A stretch of 15,450 nt of DNA from Polyangia bacterium (GTDB lineage: Bacteria > Myxococcota_A > Polyangia > Polyangiales > Polyangiaceae). A program made the translations under genes and the position numbers. Where the stretch lies: the NCBI GenBank assembly GCA_030430975.1, contig JAUIKB010000026.1:1-15450 (forward strand), read 5' to 3'. This document shows positions 7,360-14,631 of this stretch, piece by piece (the first letter of the stretch is position 1; each line of letters starts with the position of its first letter). The notes under the pieces were generated by a model that saw only the letters and a list, made by a program, of their open reading frames with translations, ran no database searches and was not told the origin of the DNA.

Positions 7360-7782
7360 ATGACCGAATTGAATCGTCGCCTGGCCCTGATGGCGCTGGT
7401 GTGGCTCGTCGCCGCCTGTGGCGGCGTGACCTCGACGCTGCGCACCAAGAGCAGCGGGTCTGGGAAAGGCCCCATCACCTTTTCGGTCAAGAACAACAGC
7501 GACGCGATCGTTAACAACTTATATTTCGCTCCGACCAAGGACATTCGCGGCAAGCGTGTCGCGCCTGGATCGATCGAAGAGTCCGAGATGTGGGGAGCGG
7601 ATCGGCTCGTGTCGGGTGCGTTAGAGCCCGGGGGCGTGCAGTCGATACCGCTGGTTGCGGGAACGTATGACGCGAGGGCCGTCGACCGCGAGGGCCGAGA
7701 ACAGCACATCGCTGGTCTCAAACTGCGCGGGGGCGGCGAGTACGTCCTCGAGCTGGCTGACGGTTGGCGCATGCCGCAATAG
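7360..7782 (+). CDS. Small beta-rich lipoprotein of unknown function
   Basis: A 140-residue product. The N-terminus MTELNRRLALMALVWLVAAC is a lipoprotein signal with the lipid-anchored Cys at residue 20 (VAAC). After a short Ser/Gly/Lys linker (residues 21-35), strands such as ITFSVKNNSDAIVNNLYF start a compact domain. The later WGADRL, L-x-PGG, G-T-Y-D-x-R-A-x-D and the LKLRGGGEYVLEL end suggest an Ig-like or beta-sandwich fold. This WG-x-D-x-L / G-x-YD-x-R pattern is one I associate with small exported myxobacterial proteins of unknown role. No catalytic residues are apparent. Ribosome binding before ATG 7360 is weak; ATG 7390 (MALVW) would leave too short and uncharged a signal n-region. 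It is followed after 163 bp by the CGxCG-repeat protein, with a candidate promoter between. Confidence 0.8.
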   Translation: MTELNRRLALMALVWLVAACGGVTSTLRTKSSGSGKGPITFSVKNNSDAIVNNLYFAPTKDIRGKRVAPGSIEESEMWGADRLVSGALEPGGVQSIPLVAGTYDARAVDREGREQHIAGLKLRGGGEYVLELADGWRMPQ

Positions 7783-7792
7783 TTTCTAGGCG

Positions 7793-7798
7793 TATAAT
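7793..7798 (+). promoter_or_regulatory. Candidate -10 element TATAAT
   Basis: A perfect TATAAT in otherwise GC-rich sequence, 11 bp after the stop of the small lipoprotein gene. The best -35-like hexamer, TTGGCG at 7764-7769, is 23 bp away, which is too far for a standard sigma70 promoter. If real, it would give a leader of about 140 nt before the CGxCG-repeat gene. Confidence 0.35.
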
Positions 7799-7890
7799 TC
7801 AATCGCCGGCGTGGGCCGAGCTGTGTGCGAGGGCTCCGTGTGTGCGCCGGTTGTGCTGGTCGCATCCCGCTGTCGATCCGCGCTCGGAGC

Positions 7891-7906
7891 GTTTGGGGGG
7901 CCAAAC
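7891..7906 (+). other. Leader hairpin GTTTGG-GGGG-CCAAAC
   Basis: A perfect 6-bp stem with a G4 loop, ending 39 bp before ATG 7946 in the presumed leader of the Cys-rich gene. A short T4 run follows at 7913-7916. It could be a leader structure or a weak terminator; no known riboswitch pattern is recognised. Confidence 0.3.
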
Positions 7907-7945
7907 CACGGGTTTTCGTAGGCGCAGCCGTGCTAAGTATTGAGG

Positions 7946-10147
7946 ATGGGCTTGCTTGGGGTTTCGACAACCGGTTGGATTCGACGCTGCATCATCGGTG
8001 CGAGCGTCACGATGGCGGCAGCGACCGCTTGCTCGAGCGACGACGGCGCGCCTGCGGGCTCTTCAGGCGGTGCGGCCGGGAGTGCTGGTTCCGCGGCGAG
8101 CGGAGGGTCGTCCGGATCGTCGGCTGGTGTGGGGGGCATTGGAGCGCTCGGCGGAACTGCCGGGAGCGTTTCCGGCGGTGCTGCGGGATCTGCGGGTAGT
8201 TCGGGGAGCGCCGGAAGCGACGCGGGTGGCGGGGCAGCCGGCGGTGGAGCGGGCGGCGGAGCGGCTGGTTCGGCGGGGTCGATGGACGCTGGAGCCGACG
8301 CGGACGCGGGTGACGGCGGCTGCGGGCCTGGTGACAAGGTGTGTGGCGGCAGCTGCGTGCAGGTTGACGACCCGGACTTCGGCTGCGGTCTGACGGATTG
8401 CACTCCGTGCGCATTCGCCAACGGCACCGCACGCTGCAGCAACGGGCAGTGTCGCCTTGCGGGGTGCAACTCGGGGTTCAGTGACTGCAACCTCAACGAA
8501 GCCGACGGCTGTGAGCAGCCCACCGGAACCGACGCCAATAACTGCGGAGCGTGCGGCAACGTGTGCGTGATCAATCACGGCACGCCGAAGTGCGAAAACA
8601 GCGCGTGCGTCGTGGATACCTGCGACACCGGATGGAGCGACTGCGACGGCTTGGGCAGTAACGGCTGCGAAGCGTTCACCGAGCGCGATCCGAGCAACTG
8701 CGGGATGTGCGGCAACGAATGTCAGCCGGCCGGCTCGATGTGCGAGAACAACACGTGTCGCCCAGTAGTGTGCCTACCCGGACTTGCCGACTGTGACCAG
8801 GACGGTGCGTGCGAAACGAACGTCGGGGCGTTTGACGCGAATAACTGTGGGCACTGCGGCAAGGTGTGCTCACTGCCCAATGCAGTTACCAAGTGTAATA
8901 TAGGCAAGTGCGAAATCGAAAGCTGTGTCGCGCCGTTTCTGGACTGCGACGGTGACCCAGGCAACGGTTGCGAGGTCGATCCCGGCAAGGACAACGCGCT
9001 GCATTGCGGCGGCTGCGGTCGGACCTGTTCCACGTCCAACGCGATCTCGGCAACCTGCATCGGCGGCGCGTGCGGAGCACTGTGCGAGCAAGGATTCGAC
9101 GACTGCCAGACGCCGGCAGCGCCCGATGCAGACGACGGTTGCGAGCGTGATGTGTCCGACGACCCGAGCAACTGCGGCTCGTGTGGCAACGTCTGCGCGC
9201 TGGACAATGCGGTCGCGGGCTGCACGGCCGGTGAGTGCATCGTGAGCAGCTGCACCGGCACGTTCGGCGATTGCGATACGGTTGCCACGAACGGTTGCGA
9301 AACGGACACGCAGACGTCGGTTGCGCACTGTGGCGCGTGCGGGCGTGGATGCTCGATGGACGGTGTTGCCGTGGCGTCGTGCACGGTCGGCTTGTGTACG
9401 TCGGCATGCGTCGACGGGCGCGGCAACTGCAGCACGATTGCGGCGCCGACGCCGGATGACGGTTGTGAATCCGACGTGAGCGCGGACCCCGATAACTGCG
9501 GCGGATGCGGTCGAGCCTGCTCGTCAGACGGTGTGGCTTCGCGCGAGTGCGTAGGCAGTGTGTGTACGTCGTCGTGCCTGGTCGGGTTCGGTAACTGCAC
9601 GATGCCTGTACAGCCGCTCTCGGACAATGGGTGCGAGGCGACGACCGGTAACGACGACCAGAACTGTGGCGGCTGTGGCAACGACTGCACCCAGCTATCG
9701 TCTGGTAGCGGACTCAAGTGCCAGAACTCACAGTGTGGCTGCGCCGGTAACGACGGACGCTGCCGCCAGTCGGGCGGAGACGGCGTTTGCAACGCGAGCA
9801 ATATCTGCGTGTGTGACGGCAGTACTTGTCAGCCGGGTGAAGCGTGCAAGCCCGATGGCGGAGGGAACGTGTGTACGTGCGCCGGGGGCGCTGCCTGCAC
9901 GGCGGGTCAGCAGTGTTGCACCGCTCCGGCGGGCTGTGTCGACGTGATGACGGACGCCACGAGCTGCGGAGCGTGTGGCCGCGCCTGCTCGCCCGGCTTC
10001 ATTTGCAGCTCAGGTCAGTGTGCATGCACCGGCGACGCTGACTGTGACGCAGGCGGCGGCGGCACCTGCTCGGCCGGCACGTGCATGTGCAGCTCCGGCG
10101 CATGCGCCGAGGGGCAGCGTTGTCTGCCTGGCGGCATCTGCGGTTAG
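7946..10147 (+). CDS. CGxCG-repeat Cys-rich surface lipoprotein
   Basis: A 733-residue exported protein. The N-terminus GWIRRCIIGASVTMAAATAC is a signal peptide with a loose lipobox (A-T-A-C). It is followed by a Gly/Ala/Ser-rich stalk (to about residue 110). The rest is a Cys-rich array. A unit reads roughly C-x2-G(F/W)-x-D-C-x5-NGCE-x8-NCGxCG-x2-C-x8-C-x3-C. The CGxCG core occurs nine times (Ala, Met, His, Gly, Gly/Ser, Ala, Gly, Gly, Ala at the x position, in order approximately), and NGCE-like motifs occur eight times. From about residue 595 the pattern changes to shorter CxCxxG modules. Many disulfides are expected; a surface or matrix role is inference. Start: ATG 7946 touches the GAGG at 7942-7945, so TTG 7952, six nt from that GAGG, is a serious alternative. 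Automatic pipelines sometimes label such repeat proteins 'tryptophan synthase'; nothing here supports that. Confidence 0.88.
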   Translation: MGLLGVSTTGWIRRCIIGASVTMAAATACSSDDGAPAGSSGGAAGSAGSAASGGSSGSSAGVGGIGALGGTAGSVSGGAAGSAGSSGSAGSDAGGGAAGGGAGGGAAGSAGSMDAGADADAGDGGCGPGDKVCGGSCVQVDDPDFGCGLTDCTPCAFANGTARCSNGQCRLAGCNSGFSDCNLNEADGCEQPTGTDANNCGACGNVCVINHGTPKCENSACVVDTCDTGWSDCDGLGSNGCEAFTERDPSNCGMCGNECQPAGSMCENNTCRPVVCLPGLADCDQDGACETNVGAFDANNCGHCGKVCSLPNAVTKCNIGKCEIESCVAPFLDCDGDPGNGCEVDPGKDNALHCGGCGRTCSTSNAISATCIGGACGALCEQGFDDCQTPAAPDADDGCERDVSDDPSNCGSCGNVCALDNAVAGCTAGECIVSSCTGTFGDCDTVATNGCETDTQTSVAHCGACGRGCSMDGVAVASCTVGLCTSACVDGRGNCSTIAAPTPDDGCESDVSADPDNCGGCGRACSSDGVASRECVGSVCTSSCLVGFGNCTMPVQPLSDNGCEATTGNDDQNCGGCGNDCTQLSSGSGLKCQNSQCGCAGNDGRCRQSGGDGVCNASNICVCDGSTCQPGEACKPDGGGNVCTCAGGAACTAGQQCCTAPAGCVDVMTDATSCGACGRACSPGFICSSGQCACTGDADCDAGGGGTCSAGTCMCSSGACAEGQRCLPGGICG
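8500..10000 (+). repeat. Array of nine CGxCG modules
   Basis: Protein-level tandem repeats inside the Cys-rich lipoprotein gene, with periods of about 130-190 bp. The first CGxCG is near 8542 and the ninth near 9964. Linker lengths and residues between Cys differ from unit to unit, and units with an insertion (about CQTPAAPDADDGCE, CSTIAAPTPDDGCE and CTMPVQPLSDNGCE) alternate with shorter ones. Confidence 0.75.
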
Positions 10148-10148
10148 A

Positions 10149-10179
10149 CGGCCAATCAGGGGCGACGGCCGGGTTTTTT
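10149..10179 (+). terminator. Probable Rho-independent terminator
   Basis: CGGCC (10149-10153) pairs with GGCCG (10167-10171) over a 13-nt loop and is followed by GG and six T (10174-10179). It starts 2 bp after the stop of the Cys-rich gene, so it probably ends that transcript before the protease gene. The stem is short, so strength is uncertain. Confidence 0.5.
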
Positions 10180-10272
10180 CCGGTATTCGGCGAACTATCG
10201 GTCACCTCCGCGGATGTGGAGTACGCTACATCGGTCGTGCGACCAGCTAGCTGCGCACGAGTTAGGGATTGC

Positions 10273-12726
10273 ATGTTTCACCGTTCCTCATGGTCCAGCG
10301 CTGTCGTACTCGGAACAGCGTTGCTAGTAGTTGCTTGTGGCTCCAACCCCTCGCCTGATCCGGCGACCGGCGGCGGAGCCCAGCCGGCCGGCAGTAACGC
10401 CGGTAAGCAGACCAAACCCGGCGATCCCGATCACCAAATCGGCGACGGGCAGCGGGTGCAAAGCAACAAGCTGATCGATCGGCGCGCGCGCAGCGGTTTG
10501 GCGCCCGACACGCTCGATCTCGTCAAGTCCGCATCGGGTCCGCCAAAATCAGCAAAGGACGTGTACCGCGCGGTCGCTCCCGCGACGGTGATCGTCCGCG
10601 TGCCGGGCGGATTGGGGAGCGGTTTCATCCTCAATAAAGACGGCTGGGTCGTCACGAATCACCACGTCATCGCATCGGGCGATCAAGAAGACTTCAAGGT
10701 GAAGGCTTCCGTCATGTTGGGGACCTTGTCGAAGAAGACCGGCGCGATGGAGCGCGGCGACAAGGTCTACACGGCTTGGGTGCACAAGGCCGATAAACTC
10801 CGCGACCTGGCACTACTCAAGATCGAAAACCCGCCGGCGGATCTACCGTTTGTTAATATCGCAAAGAAAAATCCGGTGCCCGGTGACAAGGTCACGGCTA
10901 TCGGTCACGCTGGCGCCGGAATGCTCTGGGCTATTAAGGCGGGTGAGATCAGCGCCCTCGGCAAGCTCTCTGAGCACTTGGCAACGCTCGCGCAGTTCAA
11001 GGAAGACGATGAGAGCAAAAAGGCCAAGGAGCTGTTCAAGAAGCGGCTGGACAAGCAGAACCTGGGCGTTGTGATCCAGTCGACGGCTGCGATCTTGCCG
11101 GGCGACAGCGGCGGTCCGCTCGTCAATCAGGCGGGCGAGATCGTTGGCGTAAACGCGTTCAGCAACCGCGACCGCCGTACCGGCGGGTTGCTGAACTTTC
11201 ATGTTCACCTCGACGAGGTTCGGAAGTTCCTAAAAAAGTACCCGAAAAAGCCGACGAGCCTGCTGCCCGATCCATGGAAGGACGGTGGCGGCGACGCCAA
11301 GTTCGATGACGCCGATCTCGATGGCAAGGCGGACGTCTTGTACATGAAGGGCAGGCGGCCGTGCATGTTCTGCCCCCGCGACAGTTCAGTTGTATTCGTC
11401 GATGTCGATCAGGACAGCTACACGGGGCGTTCTCTGCCGCAGCTCAGTCAGGTGTACGAGAAGCGTGACTTCGACGCCGAGATGGTGGTGCTCCAGCTCA
11501 AGCGCAAGGCGTTTGCTTGGTATGACACCGACAACGACGGCAAGTGGGACGTTCTGCTCTACGACGAGAACATGAATGGACGAACGACCACCGCCTACAA
11601 GATTGGCAAGAACGGCGAGCTGACTAAGGACAGTTCCAAGTCCTCCGGTCGTGACGTACGGCCGTCACTGTTTTCGGACCCGGAAAAGCGCGCGCGGCTC
11701 GGTCGCATATCAACGGCTGTGTTTGCTGCGCGCATGCGCGAATCCAGTGTCGGACCGGGCGGCTCGCTTCCTCGACCGATAGGTGCGACTGGCAACGGCA
11801 CGACGCGCGATCTCAATAAGGACGGCCAGGCGGATGCCGTGACGCTTTCGACGCCATTCAGTTCTCGGTTCTTGCTCGATCTGGACCAGAACTTCGCTCC
11901 GCTGCTACCGCGGAGCTTCGACGGTGCCAAATTGTCGCAAGGTAAAACGACCGTCGACGCGGAGGTGTCCGTCGTGTCGCAGGGCCAGCACATGTGGGTC
12001 TACTACGACACGGACGACGACGGCACGTTCGATCTTGTGATGCACACCCCCGGATCGCGAGTGTACGTGGCGACCGAGGCGTGGACGCTGGATGCCAAGA
12101 TGAACAAGACGGCTGCTCCCGAGCACATCGGGCGAAAGCTGATCCGACCCGGGGTGTTCTCGAAGTCCGGCACGTTTGAAAAGGCTCTCAAGACGATGTC
12201 CGGATCGATCTTGCTATCTATTTTCTCGGCGAAGGACGACGACGGCCTGGGCACGTTCCCGGACCCGATCAAGGACCATCGTGGAACCGGTGCACGCTTG
12301 CTCAGTCTCAAGGCGGGTAAGAAGCGGGTGGTCGCGGTCAAGGGATACGGCTCCGATGTGTACCTCTTCGACCTCGACGGACACAGCTTTCGCAACAAGC
12401 CCGTCAACAAGATCGACGCCCGTCGTGCGCTGCTCGACGGTAAGATCGATAGCGAGTTCGCATACTTCCAGCGAAGTGGCGTCGCGTGGACCTTTTACGA
12501 CACGAAAAACGCCGGCAAAGGCAAATACGACGTCGTGCTCGTGAGTCTCAAGCCGCGCGGCGGCAAAGCGGACCACGGCTTTCGAATTTCGGGCGGTAAG
12601 GCGACCCTCGCCCCGACGCTGCGCGGTAAGCCGCTGGTGGTGCCGTCGCTGTTCAAGGGCGCGAATAAGCGCAGCTTAGCGAAGCTCGCCAAAGAGGTTT
12701 TTCGGTCCAGCATGGTCGGACCGTAG
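10273..12726 (+). CDS. Trypsin-like serine protease lipoprotein with triplicated C-terminal module
   Basis: An 817-residue envelope protein. ATG 10273 is chosen because AGGGA lies 5 nt upstream and a clean signal peptide follows, with lipidated Cys22 (VVAC). The reading frame is open to 10081, but that part overlaps the Cys-rich gene out of frame. After a Gly/Pro-rich linker, a chymotrypsin-fold (S1, DegP/HtrA-like catalytic core) domain covers about 85-325. Its triad is His131 (TNHHV), Asp178 (LRDLALLKI) and Ser279 (GDSGGP). No PDZ domain follows. Residues 330-817 instead hold three diverged repeats of about 160 residues (from 330, 498 and 661), each opening near (L/F)P-x-P and containing D-x-D-x-D-G loops, a W-x-(Y/F)YDT strand and a late (L/V)xPS-x-F motif. 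The acidic loops suggest calcium binding. The only other Cys are C364 and C367 (CMFC) in repeat 1. Substrate unknown. Confidence 0.9.
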   Translation: MFHRSSWSSAVVLGTALLVVACGSNPSPDPATGGGAQPAGSNAGKQTKPGDPDHQIGDGQRVQSNKLIDRRARSGLAPDTLDLVKSASGPPKSAKDVYRAVAPATVIVRVPGGLGSGFILNKDGWVVTNHHVIASGDQEDFKVKASVMLGTLSKKTGAMERGDKVYTAWVHKADKLRDLALLKIENPPADLPFVNIAKKNPVPGDKVTAIGHAGAGMLWAIKAGEISALGKLSEHLATLAQFKEDDESKKAKELFKKRLDKQNLGVVIQSTAAILPGDSGGPLVNQAGEIVGVNAFSNRDRRTGGLLNFHVHLDEVRKFLKKYPKKPTSLLPDPWKDGGGDAKFDDADLDGKADVLYMKGRRPCMFCPRDSSVVFVDVDQDSYTGRSLPQLSQVYEKRDFDAEMVVLQLKRKAFAWYDTDNDGKWDVLLYDENMNGRTTTAYKIGKNGELTKDSSKSSGRDVRPSLFSDPEKRARLGRISTAVFAARMRESSVGPGGSLPRPIGATGNGTTRDLNKDGQADAVTLSTPFSSRFLLDLDQNFAPLLPRSFDGAKLSQGKTTVDAEVSVVSQGQHMWVYYDTDDDGTFDLVMHTPGSRVYVATEAWTLDAKMNKTAAPEHIGRKLIRPGVFSKSGTFEKALKTMSGSILLSIFSAKDDDGLGTFPDPIKDHRGTGARLLSLKAGKKRVVAVKGYGSDVYLFDLDGHSFRNKPVNKIDARRALLDGKIDSEFAYFQRSGVAWTFYDTKNAGKGKYDVVLVSLKPRGGKADHGFRISGGKATLAPTLRGKPLVVPSLFKGANKRSLAKLAKEVFRSSMVGP
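11260..12723 (+). repeat. Three tandem modules of about 160 residues
   Basis: Coding repeats within the protease gene: about 11260-11760, 11764-12240 and 12253-12723. Shared landmarks in order are P-x-P near the start, an acidic loop (DLDGKAD, DLNKDGQAD, degenerate in the third), a D(V/L)D strand, then YDTDNDG, YDTDDDG or YDTKNAG, and finally RPSLF, RPGVF or VPSLF. Identity is low, so duplication is old. Confidence 0.7.
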
Positions 12727-12810
12727 GTCCGCGCTAACCGGCCCACCGGCCCGGCGTTGTGCTAGCATCCCTCCCTCACTTGAACCCGAGGGGGGGTCGC
12801 TCATCGCGTC

Positions 12811-14631
12811 ATGATCGAAGGCCGTACCTTCGCAAAGTATCGACTGCTGGCACGCCTCGGACATGGCGGCATGGCGGACGTGTACCTGGCCGTCGCGGAA
12901 GGGCCGAAGGGGTTCAACAAGCTGCAGGTGTTGAAGCTGCTGCGGCCGCATCTCACCGAGCAACGCGACTTCTTGACGATGTTTCAGGATGAGGGGCGTC
13001 TCGCCGCGCGCCTCAACCATCCCAACGTCGTCCAGACCAACGAGTTCGGCATCGAATCGGGTCGCTACTTCATTGCCATGGAGTACCTCGACGGTCAGCC
13101 ACTGCACCGCATCGTGCGAGAAGCTGGCGATCGGTTAGAGCTGCGGTTTCTACTACACACGCTATGCGAGGTGCTGACGGCGCTCGATTACGCCCACGAC
13201 CTGTGTGACTACAACGGCGAACCGCTCGGCGTTGTTCATCGTGACGTCACTCCGCATAACGTGTTCGTTACGTACGATGGTCAGGTCAAGCTAGTCGATT
13301 TCGGCATCGCCAAGACCATGACGTCGGCGGAGACACGCGTCGGACAGCTCAAGGGCAAGATCGCCTACATGGCTCCGGAGCAAGCGATGCGAGTGCGGAT
13401 CGATCGTCGCGTGGATGTGTTTTCTGTGGGCGTGATGGCGTGGGAGGCGGTGGCCGGCGAGCGCATGTGGCGCAAGCACAATGAAGTGCAGATCCTCCAC
13501 GCGCTGACGCAGGGTGACTTGCCTCATTTGCTCAGCGTTCGACCGGACGCCGACACAGAGCTCGTGCAGATAATCCAGCGCGCGCTCGCGTTTGAACCCA
13601 CGGGTCGATATGCGACGGCTGGCGAGTTTCGCCAGGCTTTGGAAGAGTACGTCGAGCGGCGCGGGCTGCGCGTTCTGGGTCGTGATTGGGGTGCGGCGGT
13701 TTCTGAATTGTTCGAGCCGCAGCGCGCCGAGATTCGCGACATCATCCAGCAGGAGATGGCAGACGCTGAACAACGTCGAGCCGAGACCGAGACGGTCGCC
13801 GTCGAGCTGCCGCCGCCGACGGTCAGTTTCGGAACCAACGAAGAGCCCTCTGCCTCGGGATCGAGTTCACTTCACGCGCCAGGGATGGCCGCTGTTCAGC
13901 CTTCCGTGGCACCGACCGCTGCGACGCCGTCGACCACGCCACCGGCCTTGGACCCCGCACCTGGCGACGCAAACGCCGCAGCGACGGCGTCTGCGCTCGC
14001 AGTCGTCGACGTCGGAACAGTCCTCGATCCGTTGGACAGCTCGAACACGGCCGTAGGCAACGCGACGTTGTCGACCTATCCACCGCGCCGCTCGAAGACG
14101 ACTGTGCTTCTGAGCGTAGCTGCGCTCGCTCTGGCGGCGGGTATTGGCGGGCTAGTGATGTCGCTGCACAGCACTCCGAACGCTGCCGAGGTCGTTGCTG
14201 CGTCGTCGACAGTTGCCGCAGCATCCACGGCTCGGATCGAGATCAACGTCAAGCCGGCAGACGCAGTCATTTTGCTTGATGGGAAAAAAGTCGGTAGCGG
14301 CAGCTTCGCGAGATCGTTCGAACGTGATGATAAGCAACACAAGCTCGAGCTGCTGGCGGAGGGCTACGAGTCTTACGAGTCGATGCTGACGTTTGACAGG
14401 GACATGTCGTTTACTCTGAAGCTGGCCAAGCGCTCCGAGGGCGAGGACGCGCCCACCGCAGAGCCTGCGACTCGCAAGACGAGCCGTCCCACGCGCCCAA
14501 GAGCGGCGGCCAAGACGGTGCGAACGCCGCCGAGCAAGCCGACCGCGACCACCGATGACTTGCCCGCGTTACCCAAGGTGGCACCGACCAAGAAGAAGCC
14601 GGCGCTTGACGGTGCTGATCCCTGGGAATGA
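12811..14631 (+). CDS. Hanks-type Ser/Thr protein kinase with TM segment and PEGA domain
   Basis: A 606-residue membrane kinase. The kinase domain (about 10-290) is complete: Gly-rich loop GHGGMADVY (17-25), ATP-binding Lys42 (VLKLL), alpha-C Glu61, catalytic loop HRDVTPHN (143-150, Asp145 and Asn150), DFG at 163-165, APE at 188-190 and Asp202. It should be catalytically active. A Glu/Arg-rich helical link and a Pro/Ala/Thr-rich linker lead to one transmembrane helix (431-452). A PEGA beta-domain follows at about 474-540 (IEINVKPADAVILLDGKKVG), then a Lys/Pro/Thr-rich tail. By topology the kinase faces the cytosol and PEGA the periplasm or surface. Ribosome binding is not typical: the G-rich GAGGGGGGG is about 14 nt before ATG 12811, and no closer in-frame start exists. 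The stop overlaps the next start (TGATG), so both are translated from one mRNA. Confidence 0.95.
   Translation: MIEGRTFAKYRLLARLGHGGMADVYLAVAEGPKGFNKLQVLKLLRPHLTEQRDFLTMFQDEGRLAARLNHPNVVQTNEFGIESGRYFIAMEYLDGQPLHRIVREAGDRLELRFLLHTLCEVLTALDYAHDLCDYNGEPLGVVHRDVTPHNVFVTYDGQVKLVDFGIAKTMTSAETRVGQLKGKIAYMAPEQAMRVRIDRRVDVFSVGVMAWEAVAGERMWRKHNEVQILHALTQGDLPHLLSVRPDADTELVQIIQRALAFEPTGRYATAGEFRQALEEYVERRGLRVLGRDWGAAVSELFEPQRAEIRDIIQQEMADAEQRRAETETVAVELPPPTVSFGTNEEPSASGSSSLHAPGMAAVQPSVAPTAATPSTTPPALDPAPGDANAAATASALAVVDVGTVLDPLDSSNTAVGNATLSTYPPRRSKTTVLLSVAALALAAGIGGLVMSLHSTPNAAEVVAASSTVAAASTARIEINVKPADAVILLDGKKVGSGSFARSFERDDKQHKLELLAEGYESYESMLTFDRDMSFTLKLAKRSEGEDAPTAEPATRKTSRPTRPRAAAKTVRTPPSKPTATTDDLPALPKVAPTKKKPALDGADPWE

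Noticed and set aside
7143..7514. Plus-strand ORF upstream of and overlapping the small lipoprotein
   Set aside because: It has no recognisable domain or SD, and it overlaps the lipoprotein gene, which has a clear signal peptide, in another frame.
8722..9801. 359-codon minus-strand ORF inside the Cys-rich gene
   Set aside because: It is a long antisense frame caused by high GC and regular repeats. Its Ser/Pro/His/Gln composition with no signal or domain indicates a shadow.
8500..10000. CRISPR array in the repeat region
   Set aside because: The repeats are in-frame coding modules of variable sequence and length, without identical direct repeats or regular spacers.
10081..10272. Extension of the protease ORF upstream of ATG 10273
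   Set aside because: It overlaps the coding Cys-rich frame and the terminator, and would bury the signal peptide. ATG 10273 has a good SD.
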